A stretch of DNA of 64,000 nucleotides from Marinobacter santoriniensis NKSG1 (GTDB lineage: Bacteria; Pseudomonadota; Gammaproteobacteria; Pseudomonadales; Oleiphilaceae). The stretch lies in contig NZ_APAT01000015.1 in NCBI RefSeq assembly GCF_000347775.1, positions 620,001 through 684,000 of the forward strand, in the 5' to 3' direction. This document shows, in pieces, positions 28,106-37,192 of this stretch (positions are counted from its first letter, which is position 1; each line of letters opens with the position of its first letter). The notes under the pieces were generated by a model. That model was not told where the DNA came from, searched no databases, and saw nothing but the letters and a program-made list of their open reading frames with translations. A program made the position numbers and the translations under genes.

Positions 28106-29001
28106 CGACGCCCGCCTTTAATCATCAACATTACTTTATAATAAATTATTTTAAGAAAAACCCATACAATTAGAGATCCGTCACGATTTACTGCATATCT
28201 ATAAAAATTCATTTTCTTATTAATCAAACCCGAATAGGAACTGACCGATGAATGGCTACTCACTGAAAGATACCGATAAACAGACCTTGCAGCAGAGTCA
28301 TAAAAAACAGCCCCTGCCAAAGAAGCCTCAAATAAAATTAACATATCACCATTTGCGCCGTCTGCATAATCTAGAGGGACATTTATCATCACAGATCGCC
28401 TGAGAAAGAAACTCCCTGTTGGGGAGAACCAGCTCTTCAATATAATGTCTCTGGAGGTAATAAATTCGGGCAGATCTACTTTATTAAATAGCTCGATCTC
28501 CCCGGTTTTTGAGTTCATTCTATAACAATTATGAACACACAACGAGACATCAGAATTCTTTATCAAAATATTAGCCTGCCGCTGCAGCTTATCTGAATCA
28601 ATCCAAAAATCATCACCTTCGCAGATGGCAATAAACTCACCAGTCGCGGTAGCGCATGCATTTGGAATAGGACGAATGCCTTTAGAACGCTGATTTTCAG
28701 ACTGGACAACTAACTTTATAATATTTGGAAATTTTTCTTTATATCTCAATAATATCGCAAGTGTACCATCAGAAGAGCAATCATCATGTATGATAATCTC
28801 AAAAGGAAATGTCGTCTTCTGCAGCAGGAATCCCTTAATGGCATCATCGATATAGCGTTCATGGTTGTAGGTAGTACATACCACACTAACTAAAGGGCTC
28901 TCCGATTCATTATCCCAGTTTCGCATTATCTCGCTCTCGTCTGGAACAATCATTGACCGAAACTCAGATAATTTAAACGTACTCATAAGGCCCGATCTCA
29001 T
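28102..29001 (-). CDS. Glycosyltransferase family 2
   Basis: Inverting GT-A transferase, 299 residues. PLVSVVCTTYNHERYIDDAI and FEIIIHDDCSSDGTLAILL are the nucleotide-binding start of GT2 enzymes, and FIAICEGDDFW holds the DxD-type metal site. No membrane segment is seen. The start is uncertain: ATG at 29001, or the ATG 15 nt further in (MSTFKLSEF); neither has a good ribosome site. The donor is not predictable. Confidence 0.87.
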   Translation of the reverse strand: MRSGLMSTFKLSEFRSMIVPDESEIMRNWDNESESPLVSVVCTTYNHERYIDDAIKGFLLQKTTFPFEIIIHDDCSSDGTLAILLRYKEKFPNIIKLVVQSENQRSKGIRPIPNACATATGEFIAICEGDDFWIDSDKLQRQANILIKNSDVSLCVHNCYRMNSKTGEIELFNKVDLPEFITSRDIILKSWFSPTGSFFLRRSVMINVPLDYADGANGDMLILFEASLAGAVFYDSAARSVYRYLSVSSHSSVSSYSGLINKKMNFYRYAVNRDGSLIVWVFLKIIYYKVMLMIKGGRR

Positions 29002-29121
29002 TTTTAGGCAGACTTTTCCACACTGAAATCCTATGCCATTTAGTAAGACCTTGGCAGATCTTTTGACAGGTTTTTAAAGGGGATAATCTCAAGATAATCA
29101 TTATGCTGATCACATATTTAG

Positions 29122-29145
29122 GCTCAATCCTCTGATGGATTGAGC
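29122..29145. terminator. Hairpin between wzx and the GT2 gene
   Basis: GCTCAATCC-TCTGAT-GGATTGAGC, a perfect 9-bp stem in the 183-bp gap between wzx and the next gene. There is no T tract on the minus strand. It may be an attenuation or processing site within the operon. Confidence 0.35.
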
Positions 29146-29184
29146 GAGAGCACGAATGAGACAACCAATAGTCTTAAATTATTT

Positions 29185-30636
29185 TTAGTTTAGGATTTTG
29201 ATGAGCTTGCTGCGCCCCTTGCGTAAGCACAAAAGTGCTCCCTCAGCCCGAATAAAGATGCTTACCGAAAGATAGACTATAACGCCAGCGCCCCCTGCAA
29301 CCAAAAAACGACCAACAGTCACATTCACTGAATTCCCCGCAATCAACCAAGCTACACCAGCTGCCAAGCCGGCGGCCAAAAAAGGCTTTAAAACATCTTT
29401 TAGCTGTGCACCCAAAGGGTAACCAACCAGTCGGGCTGAAAAATAGGTGTTGGGAACAAGCGCTAGTATCGAGCCTATGACTTGGCTAAAAGCAATCCCA
29501 ATCACACCAAAAGGTACTGCCAAAAATAACAGGCTCAAATTGACTGTTTTTTTGATTATCCCGACTTTTAAAACCAGATCTGATCGCCCTTTTACATTCA
29601 GCAGATTTACATTTAAAGCATGCAACGGTATTAATGCTCCGACTATACAAAGCACCTGCAAATATGGTACCGCAGCTATCCAACGATCATCAAATAACAA
29701 TATGAATAACGGAGATGCTAATCCAGCGAGCAGCGCCATAATTGGCGCAATCAAAAACATCATCAGCTGCATTATTTGCCGATATTTAAGGAGTAATACT
29801 TGGTTTTTATCTTGGAGCGTTGCCATGGCAGGAAAAGTAGCTTGCTGCACCGCCCCGGTAAGCTGCTGAGAAATCAGGTAACTGATTTTTCTTGCGAAGA
29901 AATAAAGGCCCGTAATTTCCGCACTAAAAAGCCGACCAATGACCAAAACGTAGGAATTTTGAAAGGCTACTTCAATTATACCCTCCGCAAGAAGATTTCG
30001 ACCAAACTTAAATAGCCGATTAAATGATTCAGTACTGAAAGCTATCCCGGGCCTCCAACTGCTTAAAAACCACATAACAAATGATGCTATAAAAGCTTGG
30101 CCCAGCATCATAACAACGAGGCTCCATTCGGCCCAACCCAAATGTGCTGCAACTACTGCCAACATACCAGATCCCAGTGCAGCGATGCTGTTGGCCTGCA
30201 TCTGGGATTTAAAGTCCATTCTTCGGCTTAACACAGCCGTCTGAACCACTTTCGTTGCGTTTATTAATACAATCAGCGCCATCACCCGAACCAAACCCGT
30301 GAGCTGTTCATGGTTATAGAAATCAGCAATATAAGGCGCGCAGATAAATATAACTGTATAAGCGACAATACTCAGAAGGAGGTTAGTATAGAAAACGGTG
30401 TTGAGATCCGCATCTGAGACCCGCTTACTGCGAATCAACGCCTGGCCGAGCCCAGAGTTTATAAATACATTCGCAAATTCGAACACCACTGTTGCCATCG
30501 CGATCAGGCCGAATGCTTCCGGAGCCAATAAACGAGCGAGAAACAGTGTGAATAGGGTGGTGGCACCTCTTGTTAAAAAAATGCCACCTAGGTTCCAAAG
30601 CACACCACTACGGATTTTTTGGTTTATTCTATGCAC
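29185..30636 (-). CDS. wzx: Wzx-type repeat-unit flippase (MOP family)
   Basis: Moves undecaprenyl-linked repeat units across the inner membrane. The product has 483 residues and about 12-14 transmembrane helices. The N-terminal GVLWNLGGIFLTRGATTLFT and LLAPEAFGLIAMATVVFEFA are typical of the WzxC/polysaccharide-transport branch. With wzy and wzz this makes the locus a Wzx/Wzy-dependent pathway rather than an ABC-transporter one. Its 84-bp upstream gap contains a hairpin (30678-30699). Confidence 0.92.
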   Translation of the reverse strand: MHRINQKIRSGVLWNLGGIFLTRGATTLFTLFLARLLAPEAFGLIAMATVVFEFANVFINSGLGQALIRSKRVSDADLNTVFYTNLLLSIVAYTVIFICAPYIADFYNHEQLTGLVRVMALIVLINATKVVQTAVLSRRMDFKSQMQANSIAALGSGMLAVVAAHLGWAEWSLVVMMLGQAFIASFVMWFLSSWRPGIAFSTESFNRLFKFGRNLLAEGIIEVAFQNSYVLVIGRLFSAEITGLYFFARKISYLISQQLTGAVQQATFPAMATLQDKNQVLLLKYRQIMQLMMFLIAPIMALLAGLASPLFILLFDDRWIAAVPYLQVLCIVGALIPLHALNVNLLNVKGRSDLVLKVGIIKKTVNLSLLFLAVPFGVIGIAFSQVIGSILALVPNTYFSARLVGYPLGAQLKDVLKPFLAAGLAAGVAWLIAGNSVNVTVGRFLVAGGAGVIVYLSVSIFIRAEGALLCLRKGRSKLIKILN

Positions 30637-30677
30637 TAATTAGAAAGCCATGAATTTTTTAAAATGAAAAACACCGA

Positions 30678-30699
30678 TTTTCAGTTGGCTAACCGAAAA
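30678..30699 (-). terminator. Weak hairpin upstream of wzx
   Basis: On the minus strand TTTTCGGTT-AGCC-AACTGAAAA forms a 9-bp stem with one G-U pair, 22 nt past the sulfotransferase stop, followed by TCGGTGTTTTTC. It could be a leaky terminator that antitermination would override. Confidence 0.3.
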
Positions 30700-30720
30700 G
30701 GTTGACATGTATGGGACAAG

Positions 30721-31695
30721 CTAACGTTGATAAAACCTCGACTTTGCCGCCATATTCGCCCTGACTCCCTCAGAGCGGTCCAACTCCAACTCCGAATACT
30801 CTTTCTGATCCATCTCATCCATCCAATCTTCCGAAATCGAGGTAAGAGCATCATAGGAAAACTCTGTTTGATAGCCCAAATGTTTCATCTCATACCAACA
30901 GATCTTCTCAACCACCTTAATTTCACTTTCAGTAAGGTCTTTAAGGTACTTTTTACTATTATTCGAAATAATTCCCTTAGAAATATTACTCCATGCGTTC
31001 TGCATACCTGCATTTTTCTTGGTCATTTCATCATTATGAAATTCAAAAATTTCAGAATCAAAGGGAACTCCAAGGAAATCCAGAATTTTTCTAATCTCGA
31101 CTTCACTATTTTGAGTAAGGTCCTCATATCGGACAAAATGGGCCTTACCTTGATGTTCTAACAGATGGTAATTTTTCAAGCTTTGTTGTTGATCTAACTT
31201 CCATTGACGAGCGGCTCTCACGACACCACCGGGATGACCTGAGTTTCGTTTCCATGAAAGAGCCATGTCCCTTGGATCACGAGTTTGATAAACAAACTTA
31301 GACTCCGGAAAGTAGCTCATCAAAAATGGAAGAAATTCGTAGACATGATTTTCCTTGATGAAGACATGCTGTTTTCCATTTTCAAAAGCTTCTTCTAGGA
31401 AGATATTCTGGATTAGCGACTTGATATCTCCAGGGACCGCAAGATTCTTCAGTTCTTCATAAGAGAAATCTTTCTTCCAAATAGAAAATTCAACAGAAAT
31501 CAGGCGATGAATATCCCGTAACAATTCCTCCCAATTACCTCTATCTGAAAGATCACCATATCTAAAAAGGTTGCGAGCAACTGGATTAATAATGTGTTTA
31601 GTGGAAGGACCACAAATATTTCGGTGGCCATTTAATAATTTAGCGATGAAATTACTTCCAGATCGTTCTGAACACATCAAAAAGAACAACGACAT
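30721..31695 (-). CDS. Sulfotransferase 1
   Basis: PAPS-dependent sulfotransferase, 324 residues, likely adding sulfate to a sugar of the repeat unit in the cytoplasm. The 5'-phosphosulfate loop CSERSGSNFIAKLLNGHRN starts near residue 8. The 3'-phosphate site is FVYQTRDPRDMALSW near residue 135, with the classic RDPRD followed by Ser. YEDLTQNSEVEIRKILDFLG near 200 is also typical of the family. No signal or membrane helix is present. Together with the next gene and the cysC/cysQ genes upstream of the locus, it predicts a sulfated glycan. Sulfation of a lipid or protein cannot be excluded. Confidence 0.85.
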   Translation of the reverse strand: MSLFFLMCSERSGSNFIAKLLNGHRNICGPSTKHIINPVARNLFRYGDLSDRGNWEELLRDIHRLISVEFSIWKKDFSYEELKNLAVPGDIKSLIQNIFLEEAFENGKQHVFIKENHVYEFLPFLMSYFPESKFVYQTRDPRDMALSWKRNSGHPGGVVRAARQWKLDQQQSLKNYHLLEHQGKAHFVRYEDLTQNSEVEIRKILDFLGVPFDSEIFEFHNDEMTKKNAGMQNAWSNISKGIISNNSKKYLKDLTESEIKVVEKICWYEMKHLGYQTEFSYDALTSISEDWMDEMDQKEYSELELDRSEGVRANMAAKSRFYQR

Positions 31696-31727
31696 ATACC
31701 GCCCTTTATTAGATCTGCATTAGACAC

Positions 31728-32801
31728 TTACGTGAAACGTTTGTAGGCTAAGACTGCTTGATCAAAGCTATACTCCTCCAATCTCCAAGTATTCGTATTG
31801 GAGAAACTGCCTTCACCTGGATAATCAGGCACACCCGAACCGCTAATTCCATCCTGCTCAACCAGGCGAGAGACAAGGCCATCATAATAATGGTTCGGGC
31901 GCTGACAAAAGTCTTCATACTGAACTACCAGCTTCCGGCTGGCCGGTAATTCAGCGAAGCTCTGCTCCAGGGAACGGTTTATCGCAGCAATCTGGCCCGC
32001 AACCGAATCAAGCGGATCAAGTTTTTTCAGCTCTTCGTATTCCCTTATTTTGAAGGAATACCAAGTGTGGATATCACCATACTGGCGTTTTCGAGCCTCC
32101 AATGCTGACTGGATATTAAAAATCGGGTCCCTCCTGATCCACACGAATAAGGCCTTTTCAAAATGTTCCGCCAGTTCGGGGATATTCTGATTCATAATCA
32201 TGGCCTTCAAGGCAAATGGCTTTTCAAAAATGTTAGCCAAGCCGTTTAGTTCATCCCGAAGTTTCGGGAGATTTGCTGCTTGCCGGAGCTCCGGACCAGG
32301 CAAATAGTCTAGGTCCGTGAAGGGTAGAAAGCGGCGCCAAAAGTACCAAAATTCGTTTGGTGCCACGGCGCCTTTCGTTTTTCCATTATCCGAGCTGAAT
32401 GTAATGTCGGAATTGAAGTCGAGAATTTCGTCACGAAAGTTGTAACGTGGATCGGTCAACAACTGTTGGATTTTGGCGCCAACCAGAGGTGCCCCAAAAA
32501 AACGAGACAGGAGATTGGTGGGGTAAGCGACCAAACCTGTTGATGCGAGCCATTGAGTAAATAGCGTGGTGCCCGAACGTAAAGGGCCGACTACAAATAT
32601 CTTCGAGTATTTTTCCGATGAATCTTCAAGATATTTTTCATTCGCACTGGAAAGATTAGCGTTTAACTCTTTGAGTAACACTTCCAGGTCAGACACTCGA
32701 CTAAACTGCTTGGATCGATTTTCTTGATTATCCATAAATTGAAAATTCAAAGATGCAAAATTGAAAGCAAGGCATAGGCTCCCCCCCCTAGTCCAACTCA
32801 T
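31728..32801 (-). CDS. Sulfotransferase 2
   Basis: Second sulfotransferase-family protein, 357 residues. VVGPLRSGTTLFTQWLAS is the 5'-phosphosulfate loop (about residue 73). LFVWIRRDPIFNIQSALEAR is the 3'-phosphate segment, and LVVQYEDFCQRP follows. The start at 32801 overlaps the WbqC stop by 14 bp and has GGA 5 nt upstream. This start puts a run of eight G in codons 5-8, so tract-length change would shift the frame. A start at the internal ATG (32735) would avoid the run but has no visible ribosome site. It is only distantly similar to sulfotransferase 1, so the two probably act on different positions or sugars. Confidence 0.82.
   Translation of the reverse strand: MSWTRGGSLCLAFNFASLNFQFMDNQENRSKQFSRVSDLEVLLKELNANLSSANEKYLEDSSEKYSKIFVVGPLRSGTTLFTQWLASTGLVAYPTNLLSRFFGAPLVGAKIQQLLTDPRYNFRDEILDFNSDITFSSDNGKTKGAVAPNEFWYFWRRFLPFTDLDYLPGPELRQAANLPKLRDELNGLANIFEKPFALKAMIMNQNIPELAEHFEKALFVWIRRDPIFNIQSALEARKRQYGDIHTWYSFKIREYEELKKLDPLDSVAGQIAAINRSLEQSFAELPASRKLVVQYEDFCQRPNHYYDGLVSRLVEQDGISGSGVPDYPGEGSFSNTNTWRLEEYSFDQAVLAYKRFT
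32781..32788. repeat. Homopolymer C8/G8 tract at the start of sulfotransferase 2
   Basis: Eight C on the plus strand (G8 on the coding strand) just inside the sulfotransferase 2 reading frame. The first G of the run is the last base of the WbqC stop codon TAG, so slippage would leave WbqC intact but shift sulfotransferase 2. Confidence 0.8.
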
Positions 32802-33477
32802 ATTGATCCAATAATTGGATCACTTTTTCCGGCGAGCAATTCATTAATATATCGATAATCGAAAGATTAGGAACGAATCCTGCAGTCTGTTGGCGATATT
32901 CGACGGGCAATGATTGAATAAATCTAAGCTCAATTCCACTGTCAGAAAACTCAGGTCTGGAATAGAGCTCTCTGCCCCCGGGAGAGTTTATGTAACAGTC
33001 GGCCTCAAATTTATGACATAAGGCGATCAATCGATCTTTTGCTACTGCAGATCTGTCATAATCAAGTTTGCTGGTCCTCTCAAACTGTTTTTCAAGTCCG
33101 AGGTAAGAAAAAATTGCCTCATAGCTTTTCATGCAGATCGATGCAATAGACCGATCGTCATGCTCAAGGATTTGACGTATTAGTGGGAAGACGACCTCAA
33201 AATAGGGCGCCTTTGCGTAACTATGTTCGACAGTCTTCAGCACCTTCACTATATTTTCTGAAAACTCTAAATCACAAATGAGTTTATTTTGAGACGCACC
33301 CGGTACAGGAACCGTGAATCGTACTTTTCCATTTCGGGATAACATACTGTTTCTATTAATGTAGCCACGTGTGATATAAGCAACGTCATCATATATGAGG
33401 AATAAATCTGAGGCATGAATGAGCTGAAAGTAGCCGATATATGGAAACAGATAAGGCTGCATAACCGCAAGTTTCAT
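32788..33477 (-). CDS. WbqC-family protein
   Basis: 229 residues, soluble. [20 protein letters not shown] is the unmistakable start of the WbqC family, and INSPGGRELYSRPEFSDSGI is the conserved C-terminal block. The family occurs in O-antigen and capsule loci, often next to a sugar aminotransferase, and is thought to help modify amino sugars; its biochemistry is not something I can state with confidence. Here the start overlaps the aminotransferase stop (ATGA), which suggests the two work on the same dTDP-amino sugar. Confidence 0.85.
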   Translation of the reverse strand: MKLAVMQPYLFPYIGYFQLIHASDLFLIYDDVAYITRGYINRNSMLSRNGKVRFTVPVPGASQNKLICDLEFSENIVKVLKTVEHSYAKAPYFEVVFPLIRQILEHDDRSIASICMKSYEAIFSYLGLEKQFERTSKLDYDRSAVAKDRLIALCHKFEADCYINSPGGRELYSRPEFSDSGIELRFIQSLPVEYRQQTAGFVPNLSIIDILMNCSPEKVIQLLDQYELD

Positions 33478-34574
33478 TGTTCGGTCTCCACCTCAATCAA
33501 ATCAATGATTTTGTTCTGATCTGACTCGGCCAGCTGATCAAAGATAGGAAGGCATAAAATCCTACTGGCGATATCGCTCGAAACAGGTTGGTTCGCCGGA
33601 GCATTGAGGCACTCCACAGATTCCAGCGAAGGATAAAAATACCTTCGGGCCATTATGCCATTTTCCTTGAGCCTGGCAGCCACACGCACTGTCTGTTCTT
33701 GGGCTTGAAACACAACGGGGAAATACGCATAGTTGTAAACAAGTGTTTCTCGCTTTGCTTGCTGAAGGAGACTTGGATTTAGTCCATGTTCATACCTGCG
33801 CCAGACCTGTGCCCGTGCTTTGAGATTGTCTTCCATTTCATCAAGCACACACAGTCCCATCGCTGCCTGTAATTCACTCATCTTTGCGTTGATTCCAACT
33901 TCTTCGATAGTTTCCGGCCCCGCAATACCGAAACTGATCATTTTTTGAGCTCTCAGCAGATCTTGCTTGCGTTTAAACACAATCGCCCCACCCTCCCCAG
34001 TGTGGAACAGCTTGGTCGCGTGAAAGCTAAGAGTGGCGGCGTCACCGTGTTTGAGCAGGCTTTCTCCTTGATAGTTCACACCAAACGCGTGTGAGGCATC
34101 GTATATGACTTTGAGGTTGTGCTGCTGGGCAACAGCATCAATGGCTTCCACGTCGCAGGCATTACCGAACACGTGTACCGGGACTATGGCACGGGTATTC
34201 GGGGTGATAGCCGCCTCGATATTGGCCGGGTTGAGGCACCATGTGTTCGGGTCGATGTCCGCGAATACCGGCTGCACTCCGTCCCATTTGAGGGCGCTGG
34301 CGGTGGCGATGAAGGTAAACGGAGTGGTGATGGCCTCCGGCCGTTTGGCTGGATTTGCATCGCTCACGCCGAGGGCTCGGTAGGCAACTTGCAGAGCAAG
34401 GGTACCGTTCGCGACGAGCAAGAGGTTTTCAACGCCCAGGTAATCTTCCAACCGCTGGGTAAGCTCTTGTACCAGCTGGCCGTTGTTGGTTAGCCACTGG
34501 CGTTCATAGATGCCATCGATATATTTTTCAAGATTTTCCCGGCTTGGGAGATAGGGTTTGGTGACGGGAATCAT
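33474..34574 (-). CDS. dTDP-4-amino-4,6-dideoxyhexose aminotransferase, VioA-like (DegT family)
   Basis: PLP aminotransferase of 366 residues. Family segments include [39 protein letters not shown] and [20 protein letters not shown] with the PLP Lys near 183. The short length and [19 protein letters not shown] start resemble VioA, which makes dTDP-Qui4N from the RmlB product. A second dTDP-sugar aminotransferase (wecE, 35501) is also present, so the locus may make two different 4-amino sugars. It overlaps rmlA and WbqC by 4 bp each. Confidence 0.82.
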   Translation of the reverse strand: MIPVTKPYLPSRENLEKYIDGIYERQWLTNNGQLVQELTQRLEDYLGVENLLLVANGTLALQVAYRALGVSDANPAKRPEAITTPFTFIATASALKWDGVQPVFADIDPNTWCLNPANIEAAITPNTRAIVPVHVFGNACDVEAIDAVAQQHNLKVIYDASHAFGVNYQGESLLKHGDAATLSFHATKLFHTGEGGAIVFKRKQDLLRAQKMISFGIAGPETIEEVGINAKMSELQAAMGLCVLDEMEDNLKARAQVWRRYEHGLNPSLLQQAKRETLVYNYAYFPVVFQAQEQTVRVAARLKENGIMARRYFYPSLESVECLNAPANQPVSSDIASRILCLPIFDQLAESDQNKIIDLIEVETEQ

Positions 34575-35443
34575 TCGGTATCTGCCAATATGTCGAGAAG
34601 ATAGTCTCCATAGCCGTTTTTTTTCAACCTGTTGGCCTGTGCTGCAAGCTGGTCTTTACCAAGCCACCCCTGGTTGAAGGCGATTTCTTCGAGGCATGCG
34701 ATTTTATAGCCTTGGCGCTTTTCGATCGTTTCAACGAACTGCGCCGCCTCAAGCAGGCTTTCGTGTGTGCCGGTGTCGAGCCATGCAAAACCACGGCCCA
34801 GCAACTCCACGCATAAATTCCCCTGCTCCAGATAGGCCCGGTTCACATCGGTGATTTCGAGTTCACCCCGGTGACTGGGCCTGACTCGTTTTGCTATATC
34901 CACCACGGAGTTGTCGTAAAAATAGAGTCCCGTCACTGCATAATGCGATTTAGGCCGCTCCGGTTTTTCTTCAATGGAGACGGCTCGTTTGTTCTCGTCG
35001 AACTCCACGACTCCAAAGCGTTCAGGATCCTTTACCTGATAACCAAACACTGTGGCACCTTCCGCACGCCGTGCTGCCTGCTTCAGCTTTGGCGTAAACC
35101 CCTGCCCATAGAAGATGTTATCGCCCAGTACCAGACAGACACTGCTATTGCCAATAAACGTTTCCCCAATGATGAAGGCTTGGGCCAAACCGTCCGGGCT
35201 TGGCTGAACTTCATAACTGAGATTGACACCAAATTGTTCACCGTTTCCCAATGCACGCTTAAACCCCGCCTGGTCTTCCGGCGTAGTGATGATGAGGATT
35301 TCGCGAATGCCCGCCAGCATCAATACCGACAGCGGGTAATAGATCATCGGTTTATCGTAAACGGGTAGCAGTTGTTTAGACGTGCCCAACGTAATGGGAT
35401 ATAGACGGGTACCAGAGCCACCCGCCAGAATGATGCCTTTCAT
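34571..35443 (-). CDS. rmlA: Glucose-1-phosphate thymidylyltransferase
   Basis: Makes dTDP-glucose from dTTP and glucose-1-phosphate, feeding RmlB and both aminotransferases. The product has 290 residues. [20 protein letters not shown] and [20 protein letters not shown] form the nucleotide site, and [14 protein letters not shown] holds the metal-binding Asp. No rmlC or rmlD lies in the locus, so the dTDP-glucose made here is meant for amino sugars rather than rhamnose. Confidence 0.95.
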   Translation of the reverse strand: MKGIILAGGSGTRLYPITLGTSKQLLPVYDKPMIYYPLSVLMLAGIREILIITTPEDQAGFKRALGNGEQFGVNLSYEVQPSPDGLAQAFIIGETFIGNSSVCLVLGDNIFYGQGFTPKLKQAARRAEGATVFGYQVKDPERFGVVEFDENKRAVSIEEKPERPKSHYAVTGLYFYDNSVVDIAKRVRPSHRGELEITDVNRAYLEQGNLCVELLGRGFAWLDTGTHESLLEAAQFVETIEKRQGYKIACLEEIAFNQGWLGKDQLAAQANRLKKNGYGDYLLDILADTE

Positions 35444-35500
35444 GCTGCCAATCCTTTAATGATCATATCTTTCACTGCTATTCGGACTTGTCGTGTCTGT

Positions 35501-36631
35501 CTATCTGTAGAAGTCGGTAATCGATTCAAGGACACGAGACTGCTCCGACGGGGTGATTCCGTACCAAAGCGGCACCCTTACAAGCCGTTCACTCTCTTGG
35601 GTCGTATAGAGGTCCTGGCCTTCGAAACGCGCAAAACGCTGCCCTGCACTCGCAGTGTGCAACGGCACATAGTGAAACACTGCGAGAATATCGTCAGCTT
35701 TCAAATGGTCCAAAAGCGCAGTCCGCTCTTCCAGCCCCGCCGTTTTGATGTAAAACATATGCGCATTGTGTTCACACCCATCGGGGATAGACGGTAGTTC
35801 AATTTTGCCCGCCTTTTCCAGGGGGAGAAGATTTTCGTAGTACCAACTCCAGGCTGCAAGGCGAGAGTGATTAATATCATCAGCCGCCTCCAATTGCCCC
35901 CACAAATAAGCTGCCTGAAGCTCACAGGGCAAATAGCTGCTGCCTACATCCACCCATTGATACTTGTCGACCATTCCCCGGAAAAACTGACTACGGTTAG
36001 TGCCTTTTTCACGAATGATCTCTGCGCGTTCCGCGAACCGAGCATCGTTGATGATCAGCAGGCCACCTTCTCCACCACTGGTATAGTTCTTGGTCTCGTG
36101 GAAGCTGAATGCACCGAGGTGACCAATGGTTCCGAGTGCCTGGCCCTTGTAGGAACTCATCATCCCCTGAGCAGCATCTTCAACTACAAACAGATCATGC
36201 CGCCGAGCGATGTCCATGATGGAACTCATTTCGCAACTTACGCCAGCATAGTGGACCGGTACGATAGCCCGGGTTTTATCCGTGATCGCCGTTTCGATCA
36301 ATTGTTCGTCGATATTCAGCGTGTCAGGCCTGATATCAACGAACACAATCCTCGCGCCGCGCACCACAAACGCATTAGCCGTGCTGACGAACGTATAGCT
36401 AGGCATGATCACTTCGTCGCCCGGACGAATATCGATCAGGAACGCGGCCATCTCGAGGGCCGCTGTACAGGATGGCGTCAAAAGGGCCTTCTTGGCGGGA
36501 AGAGATTGCTCGAACCACTCCTGACATTTTTGGCCAAATGGACCATCGCCAGACATTTTCTCGCCGGCCAGCACTTCCCGAACATAGGCATCCTCTAAAC
36601 CCGTGTGAGGAGGCTTATTAAAAGGTATCAT
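35501..36631 (-). CDS. wecE: dTDP-4-amino-4,6-dideoxygalactose transaminase WecE
   Basis: Converts dTDP-4-keto-6-deoxyglucose to dTDP-Fuc4N using glutamate. The similarity to E. coli WecE is extensive as I recall it: KKALLTPSCTAALEMAAFL, GDEVIMPSYTFVSTANAFV, FSFHETKNYTSGGEGG (PLP Lys) and REKGTNRSQFFRG. I place the start at the ATG at 36629-36631 (MIPFNKPPHTG, 376 residues), which overlaps the preceding stop as ATGA and fits the family N-terminus; the longer frame to 36772 is overlap with the acetyltransferase gene. Confidence 0.95.
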   Translation of the reverse strand: MIPFNKPPHTGLEDAYVREVLAGEKMSGDGPFGQKCQEWFEQSLPAKKALLTPSCTAALEMAAFLIDIRPGDEVIMPSYTFVSTANAFVVRGARIVFVDIRPDTLNIDEQLIETAITDKTRAIVPVHYAGVSCEMSSIMDIARRHDLFVVEDAAQGMMSSYKGQALGTIGHLGAFSFHETKNYTSGGEGGLLIINDARFAERAEIIREKGTNRSQFFRGMVDKYQWVDVGSSYLPCELQAAYLWGQLEAADDINHSRLAAWSWYYENLLPLEKAGKIELPSIPDGCEHNAHMFYIKTAGLEERTALLDHLKADDILAVFHYVPLHTASAGQRFARFEGQDLYTTQESERLVRVPLWYGITPSEQSRVLESITDFYR

Positions 36632-37191
36632 TCGCTCTGTTCCCTGAGGAAAGTTTTTTCCAGCTTCAGAAGATTCTTTTTTCGGTCTCCTATCCTCCGG
36701 ACAGGCACTCCAACGTAGATCCCCCACGGCTCGGTGCTTGCGGTTACTAAGCTCATCGCCCCTACTGAACACCCTTCTTCAACCGAAACGCCCGGGAAAA
36801 CGGTTGAACCGGCGCCAACGATAACGTGTTTCCCAAGCCGGACTTCGGCGAAATATTCGTTCTTGAACTTCTTTGGAATAAGGGAGTTAGTCAACGTCTC
36901 TCCACTGTAATCATCCGATTGGGAAAAGACTTTCACTCCGTAGGCCAGGGTACAGAAATCAGACAGGAAGACGCCGGGCTCACCGCCTGCAATCAGGCAC
37001 ATGGGGGTAATATGACAAAACCGACCGATCTTCACCCTTCCGGAGATCACACAAAAGTCATCGATGCGGGAGTTATCGCCGATTTCAATCTGGTCAGCGT
37101 TATAGATGCAGGCTTTGTCGCTGATCCTGACGTTTTCCCCAAGAGACCGAAAGCCCATGGACTTTACAATATCGTTTGAAAGGTACGCCAT
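36628..37191 (-). CDS. Left-handed beta-helix acetyltransferase
   Basis: 187 residues, mostly hexapeptide repeats (IEIGDNSRIDDFCVISG, HVIVGAGSTVFPGVSVEEGC). Between wecE and the GT56 gene it probably acetylates dTDP-Fuc4N to dTDP-Fuc4NAc. In the enterobacterial common antigen pathway that job is done by WecD, a GNAT protein of a different fold, so this is a functional replacement, as VioB or FdtC are for related sugars. The substrate is inferred from position. Confidence 0.8.
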   Translation of the reverse strand: MAYLSNDIVKSMGFRSLGENVRISDKACIYNADQIEIGDNSRIDDFCVISGRVKIGRFCHITPMCLIAGGEPGVFLSDFCTLAYGVKVFSQSDDYSGETLTNSLIPKKFKNEYFAEVRLGKHVIVGAGSTVFPGVSVEEGCSVGAMSLVTASTEPWGIYVGVPVRRIGDRKKNLLKLEKTFLREQSE

Positions 37192-37192
37192 A

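Noticed and set aside
30702-30707. A perfect TTGACA on the plus strand upstream of wzx
   Set aside because: No -10 box at suitable spacing and no plus-strand gene follows; the next genes are all on the minus strand.
35501-36772. Longer wecE frame beginning at 36772
   Set aside because: The extra 47 residues lie over the acetyltransferase gene and do not resemble WecE, which starts MIPFN.
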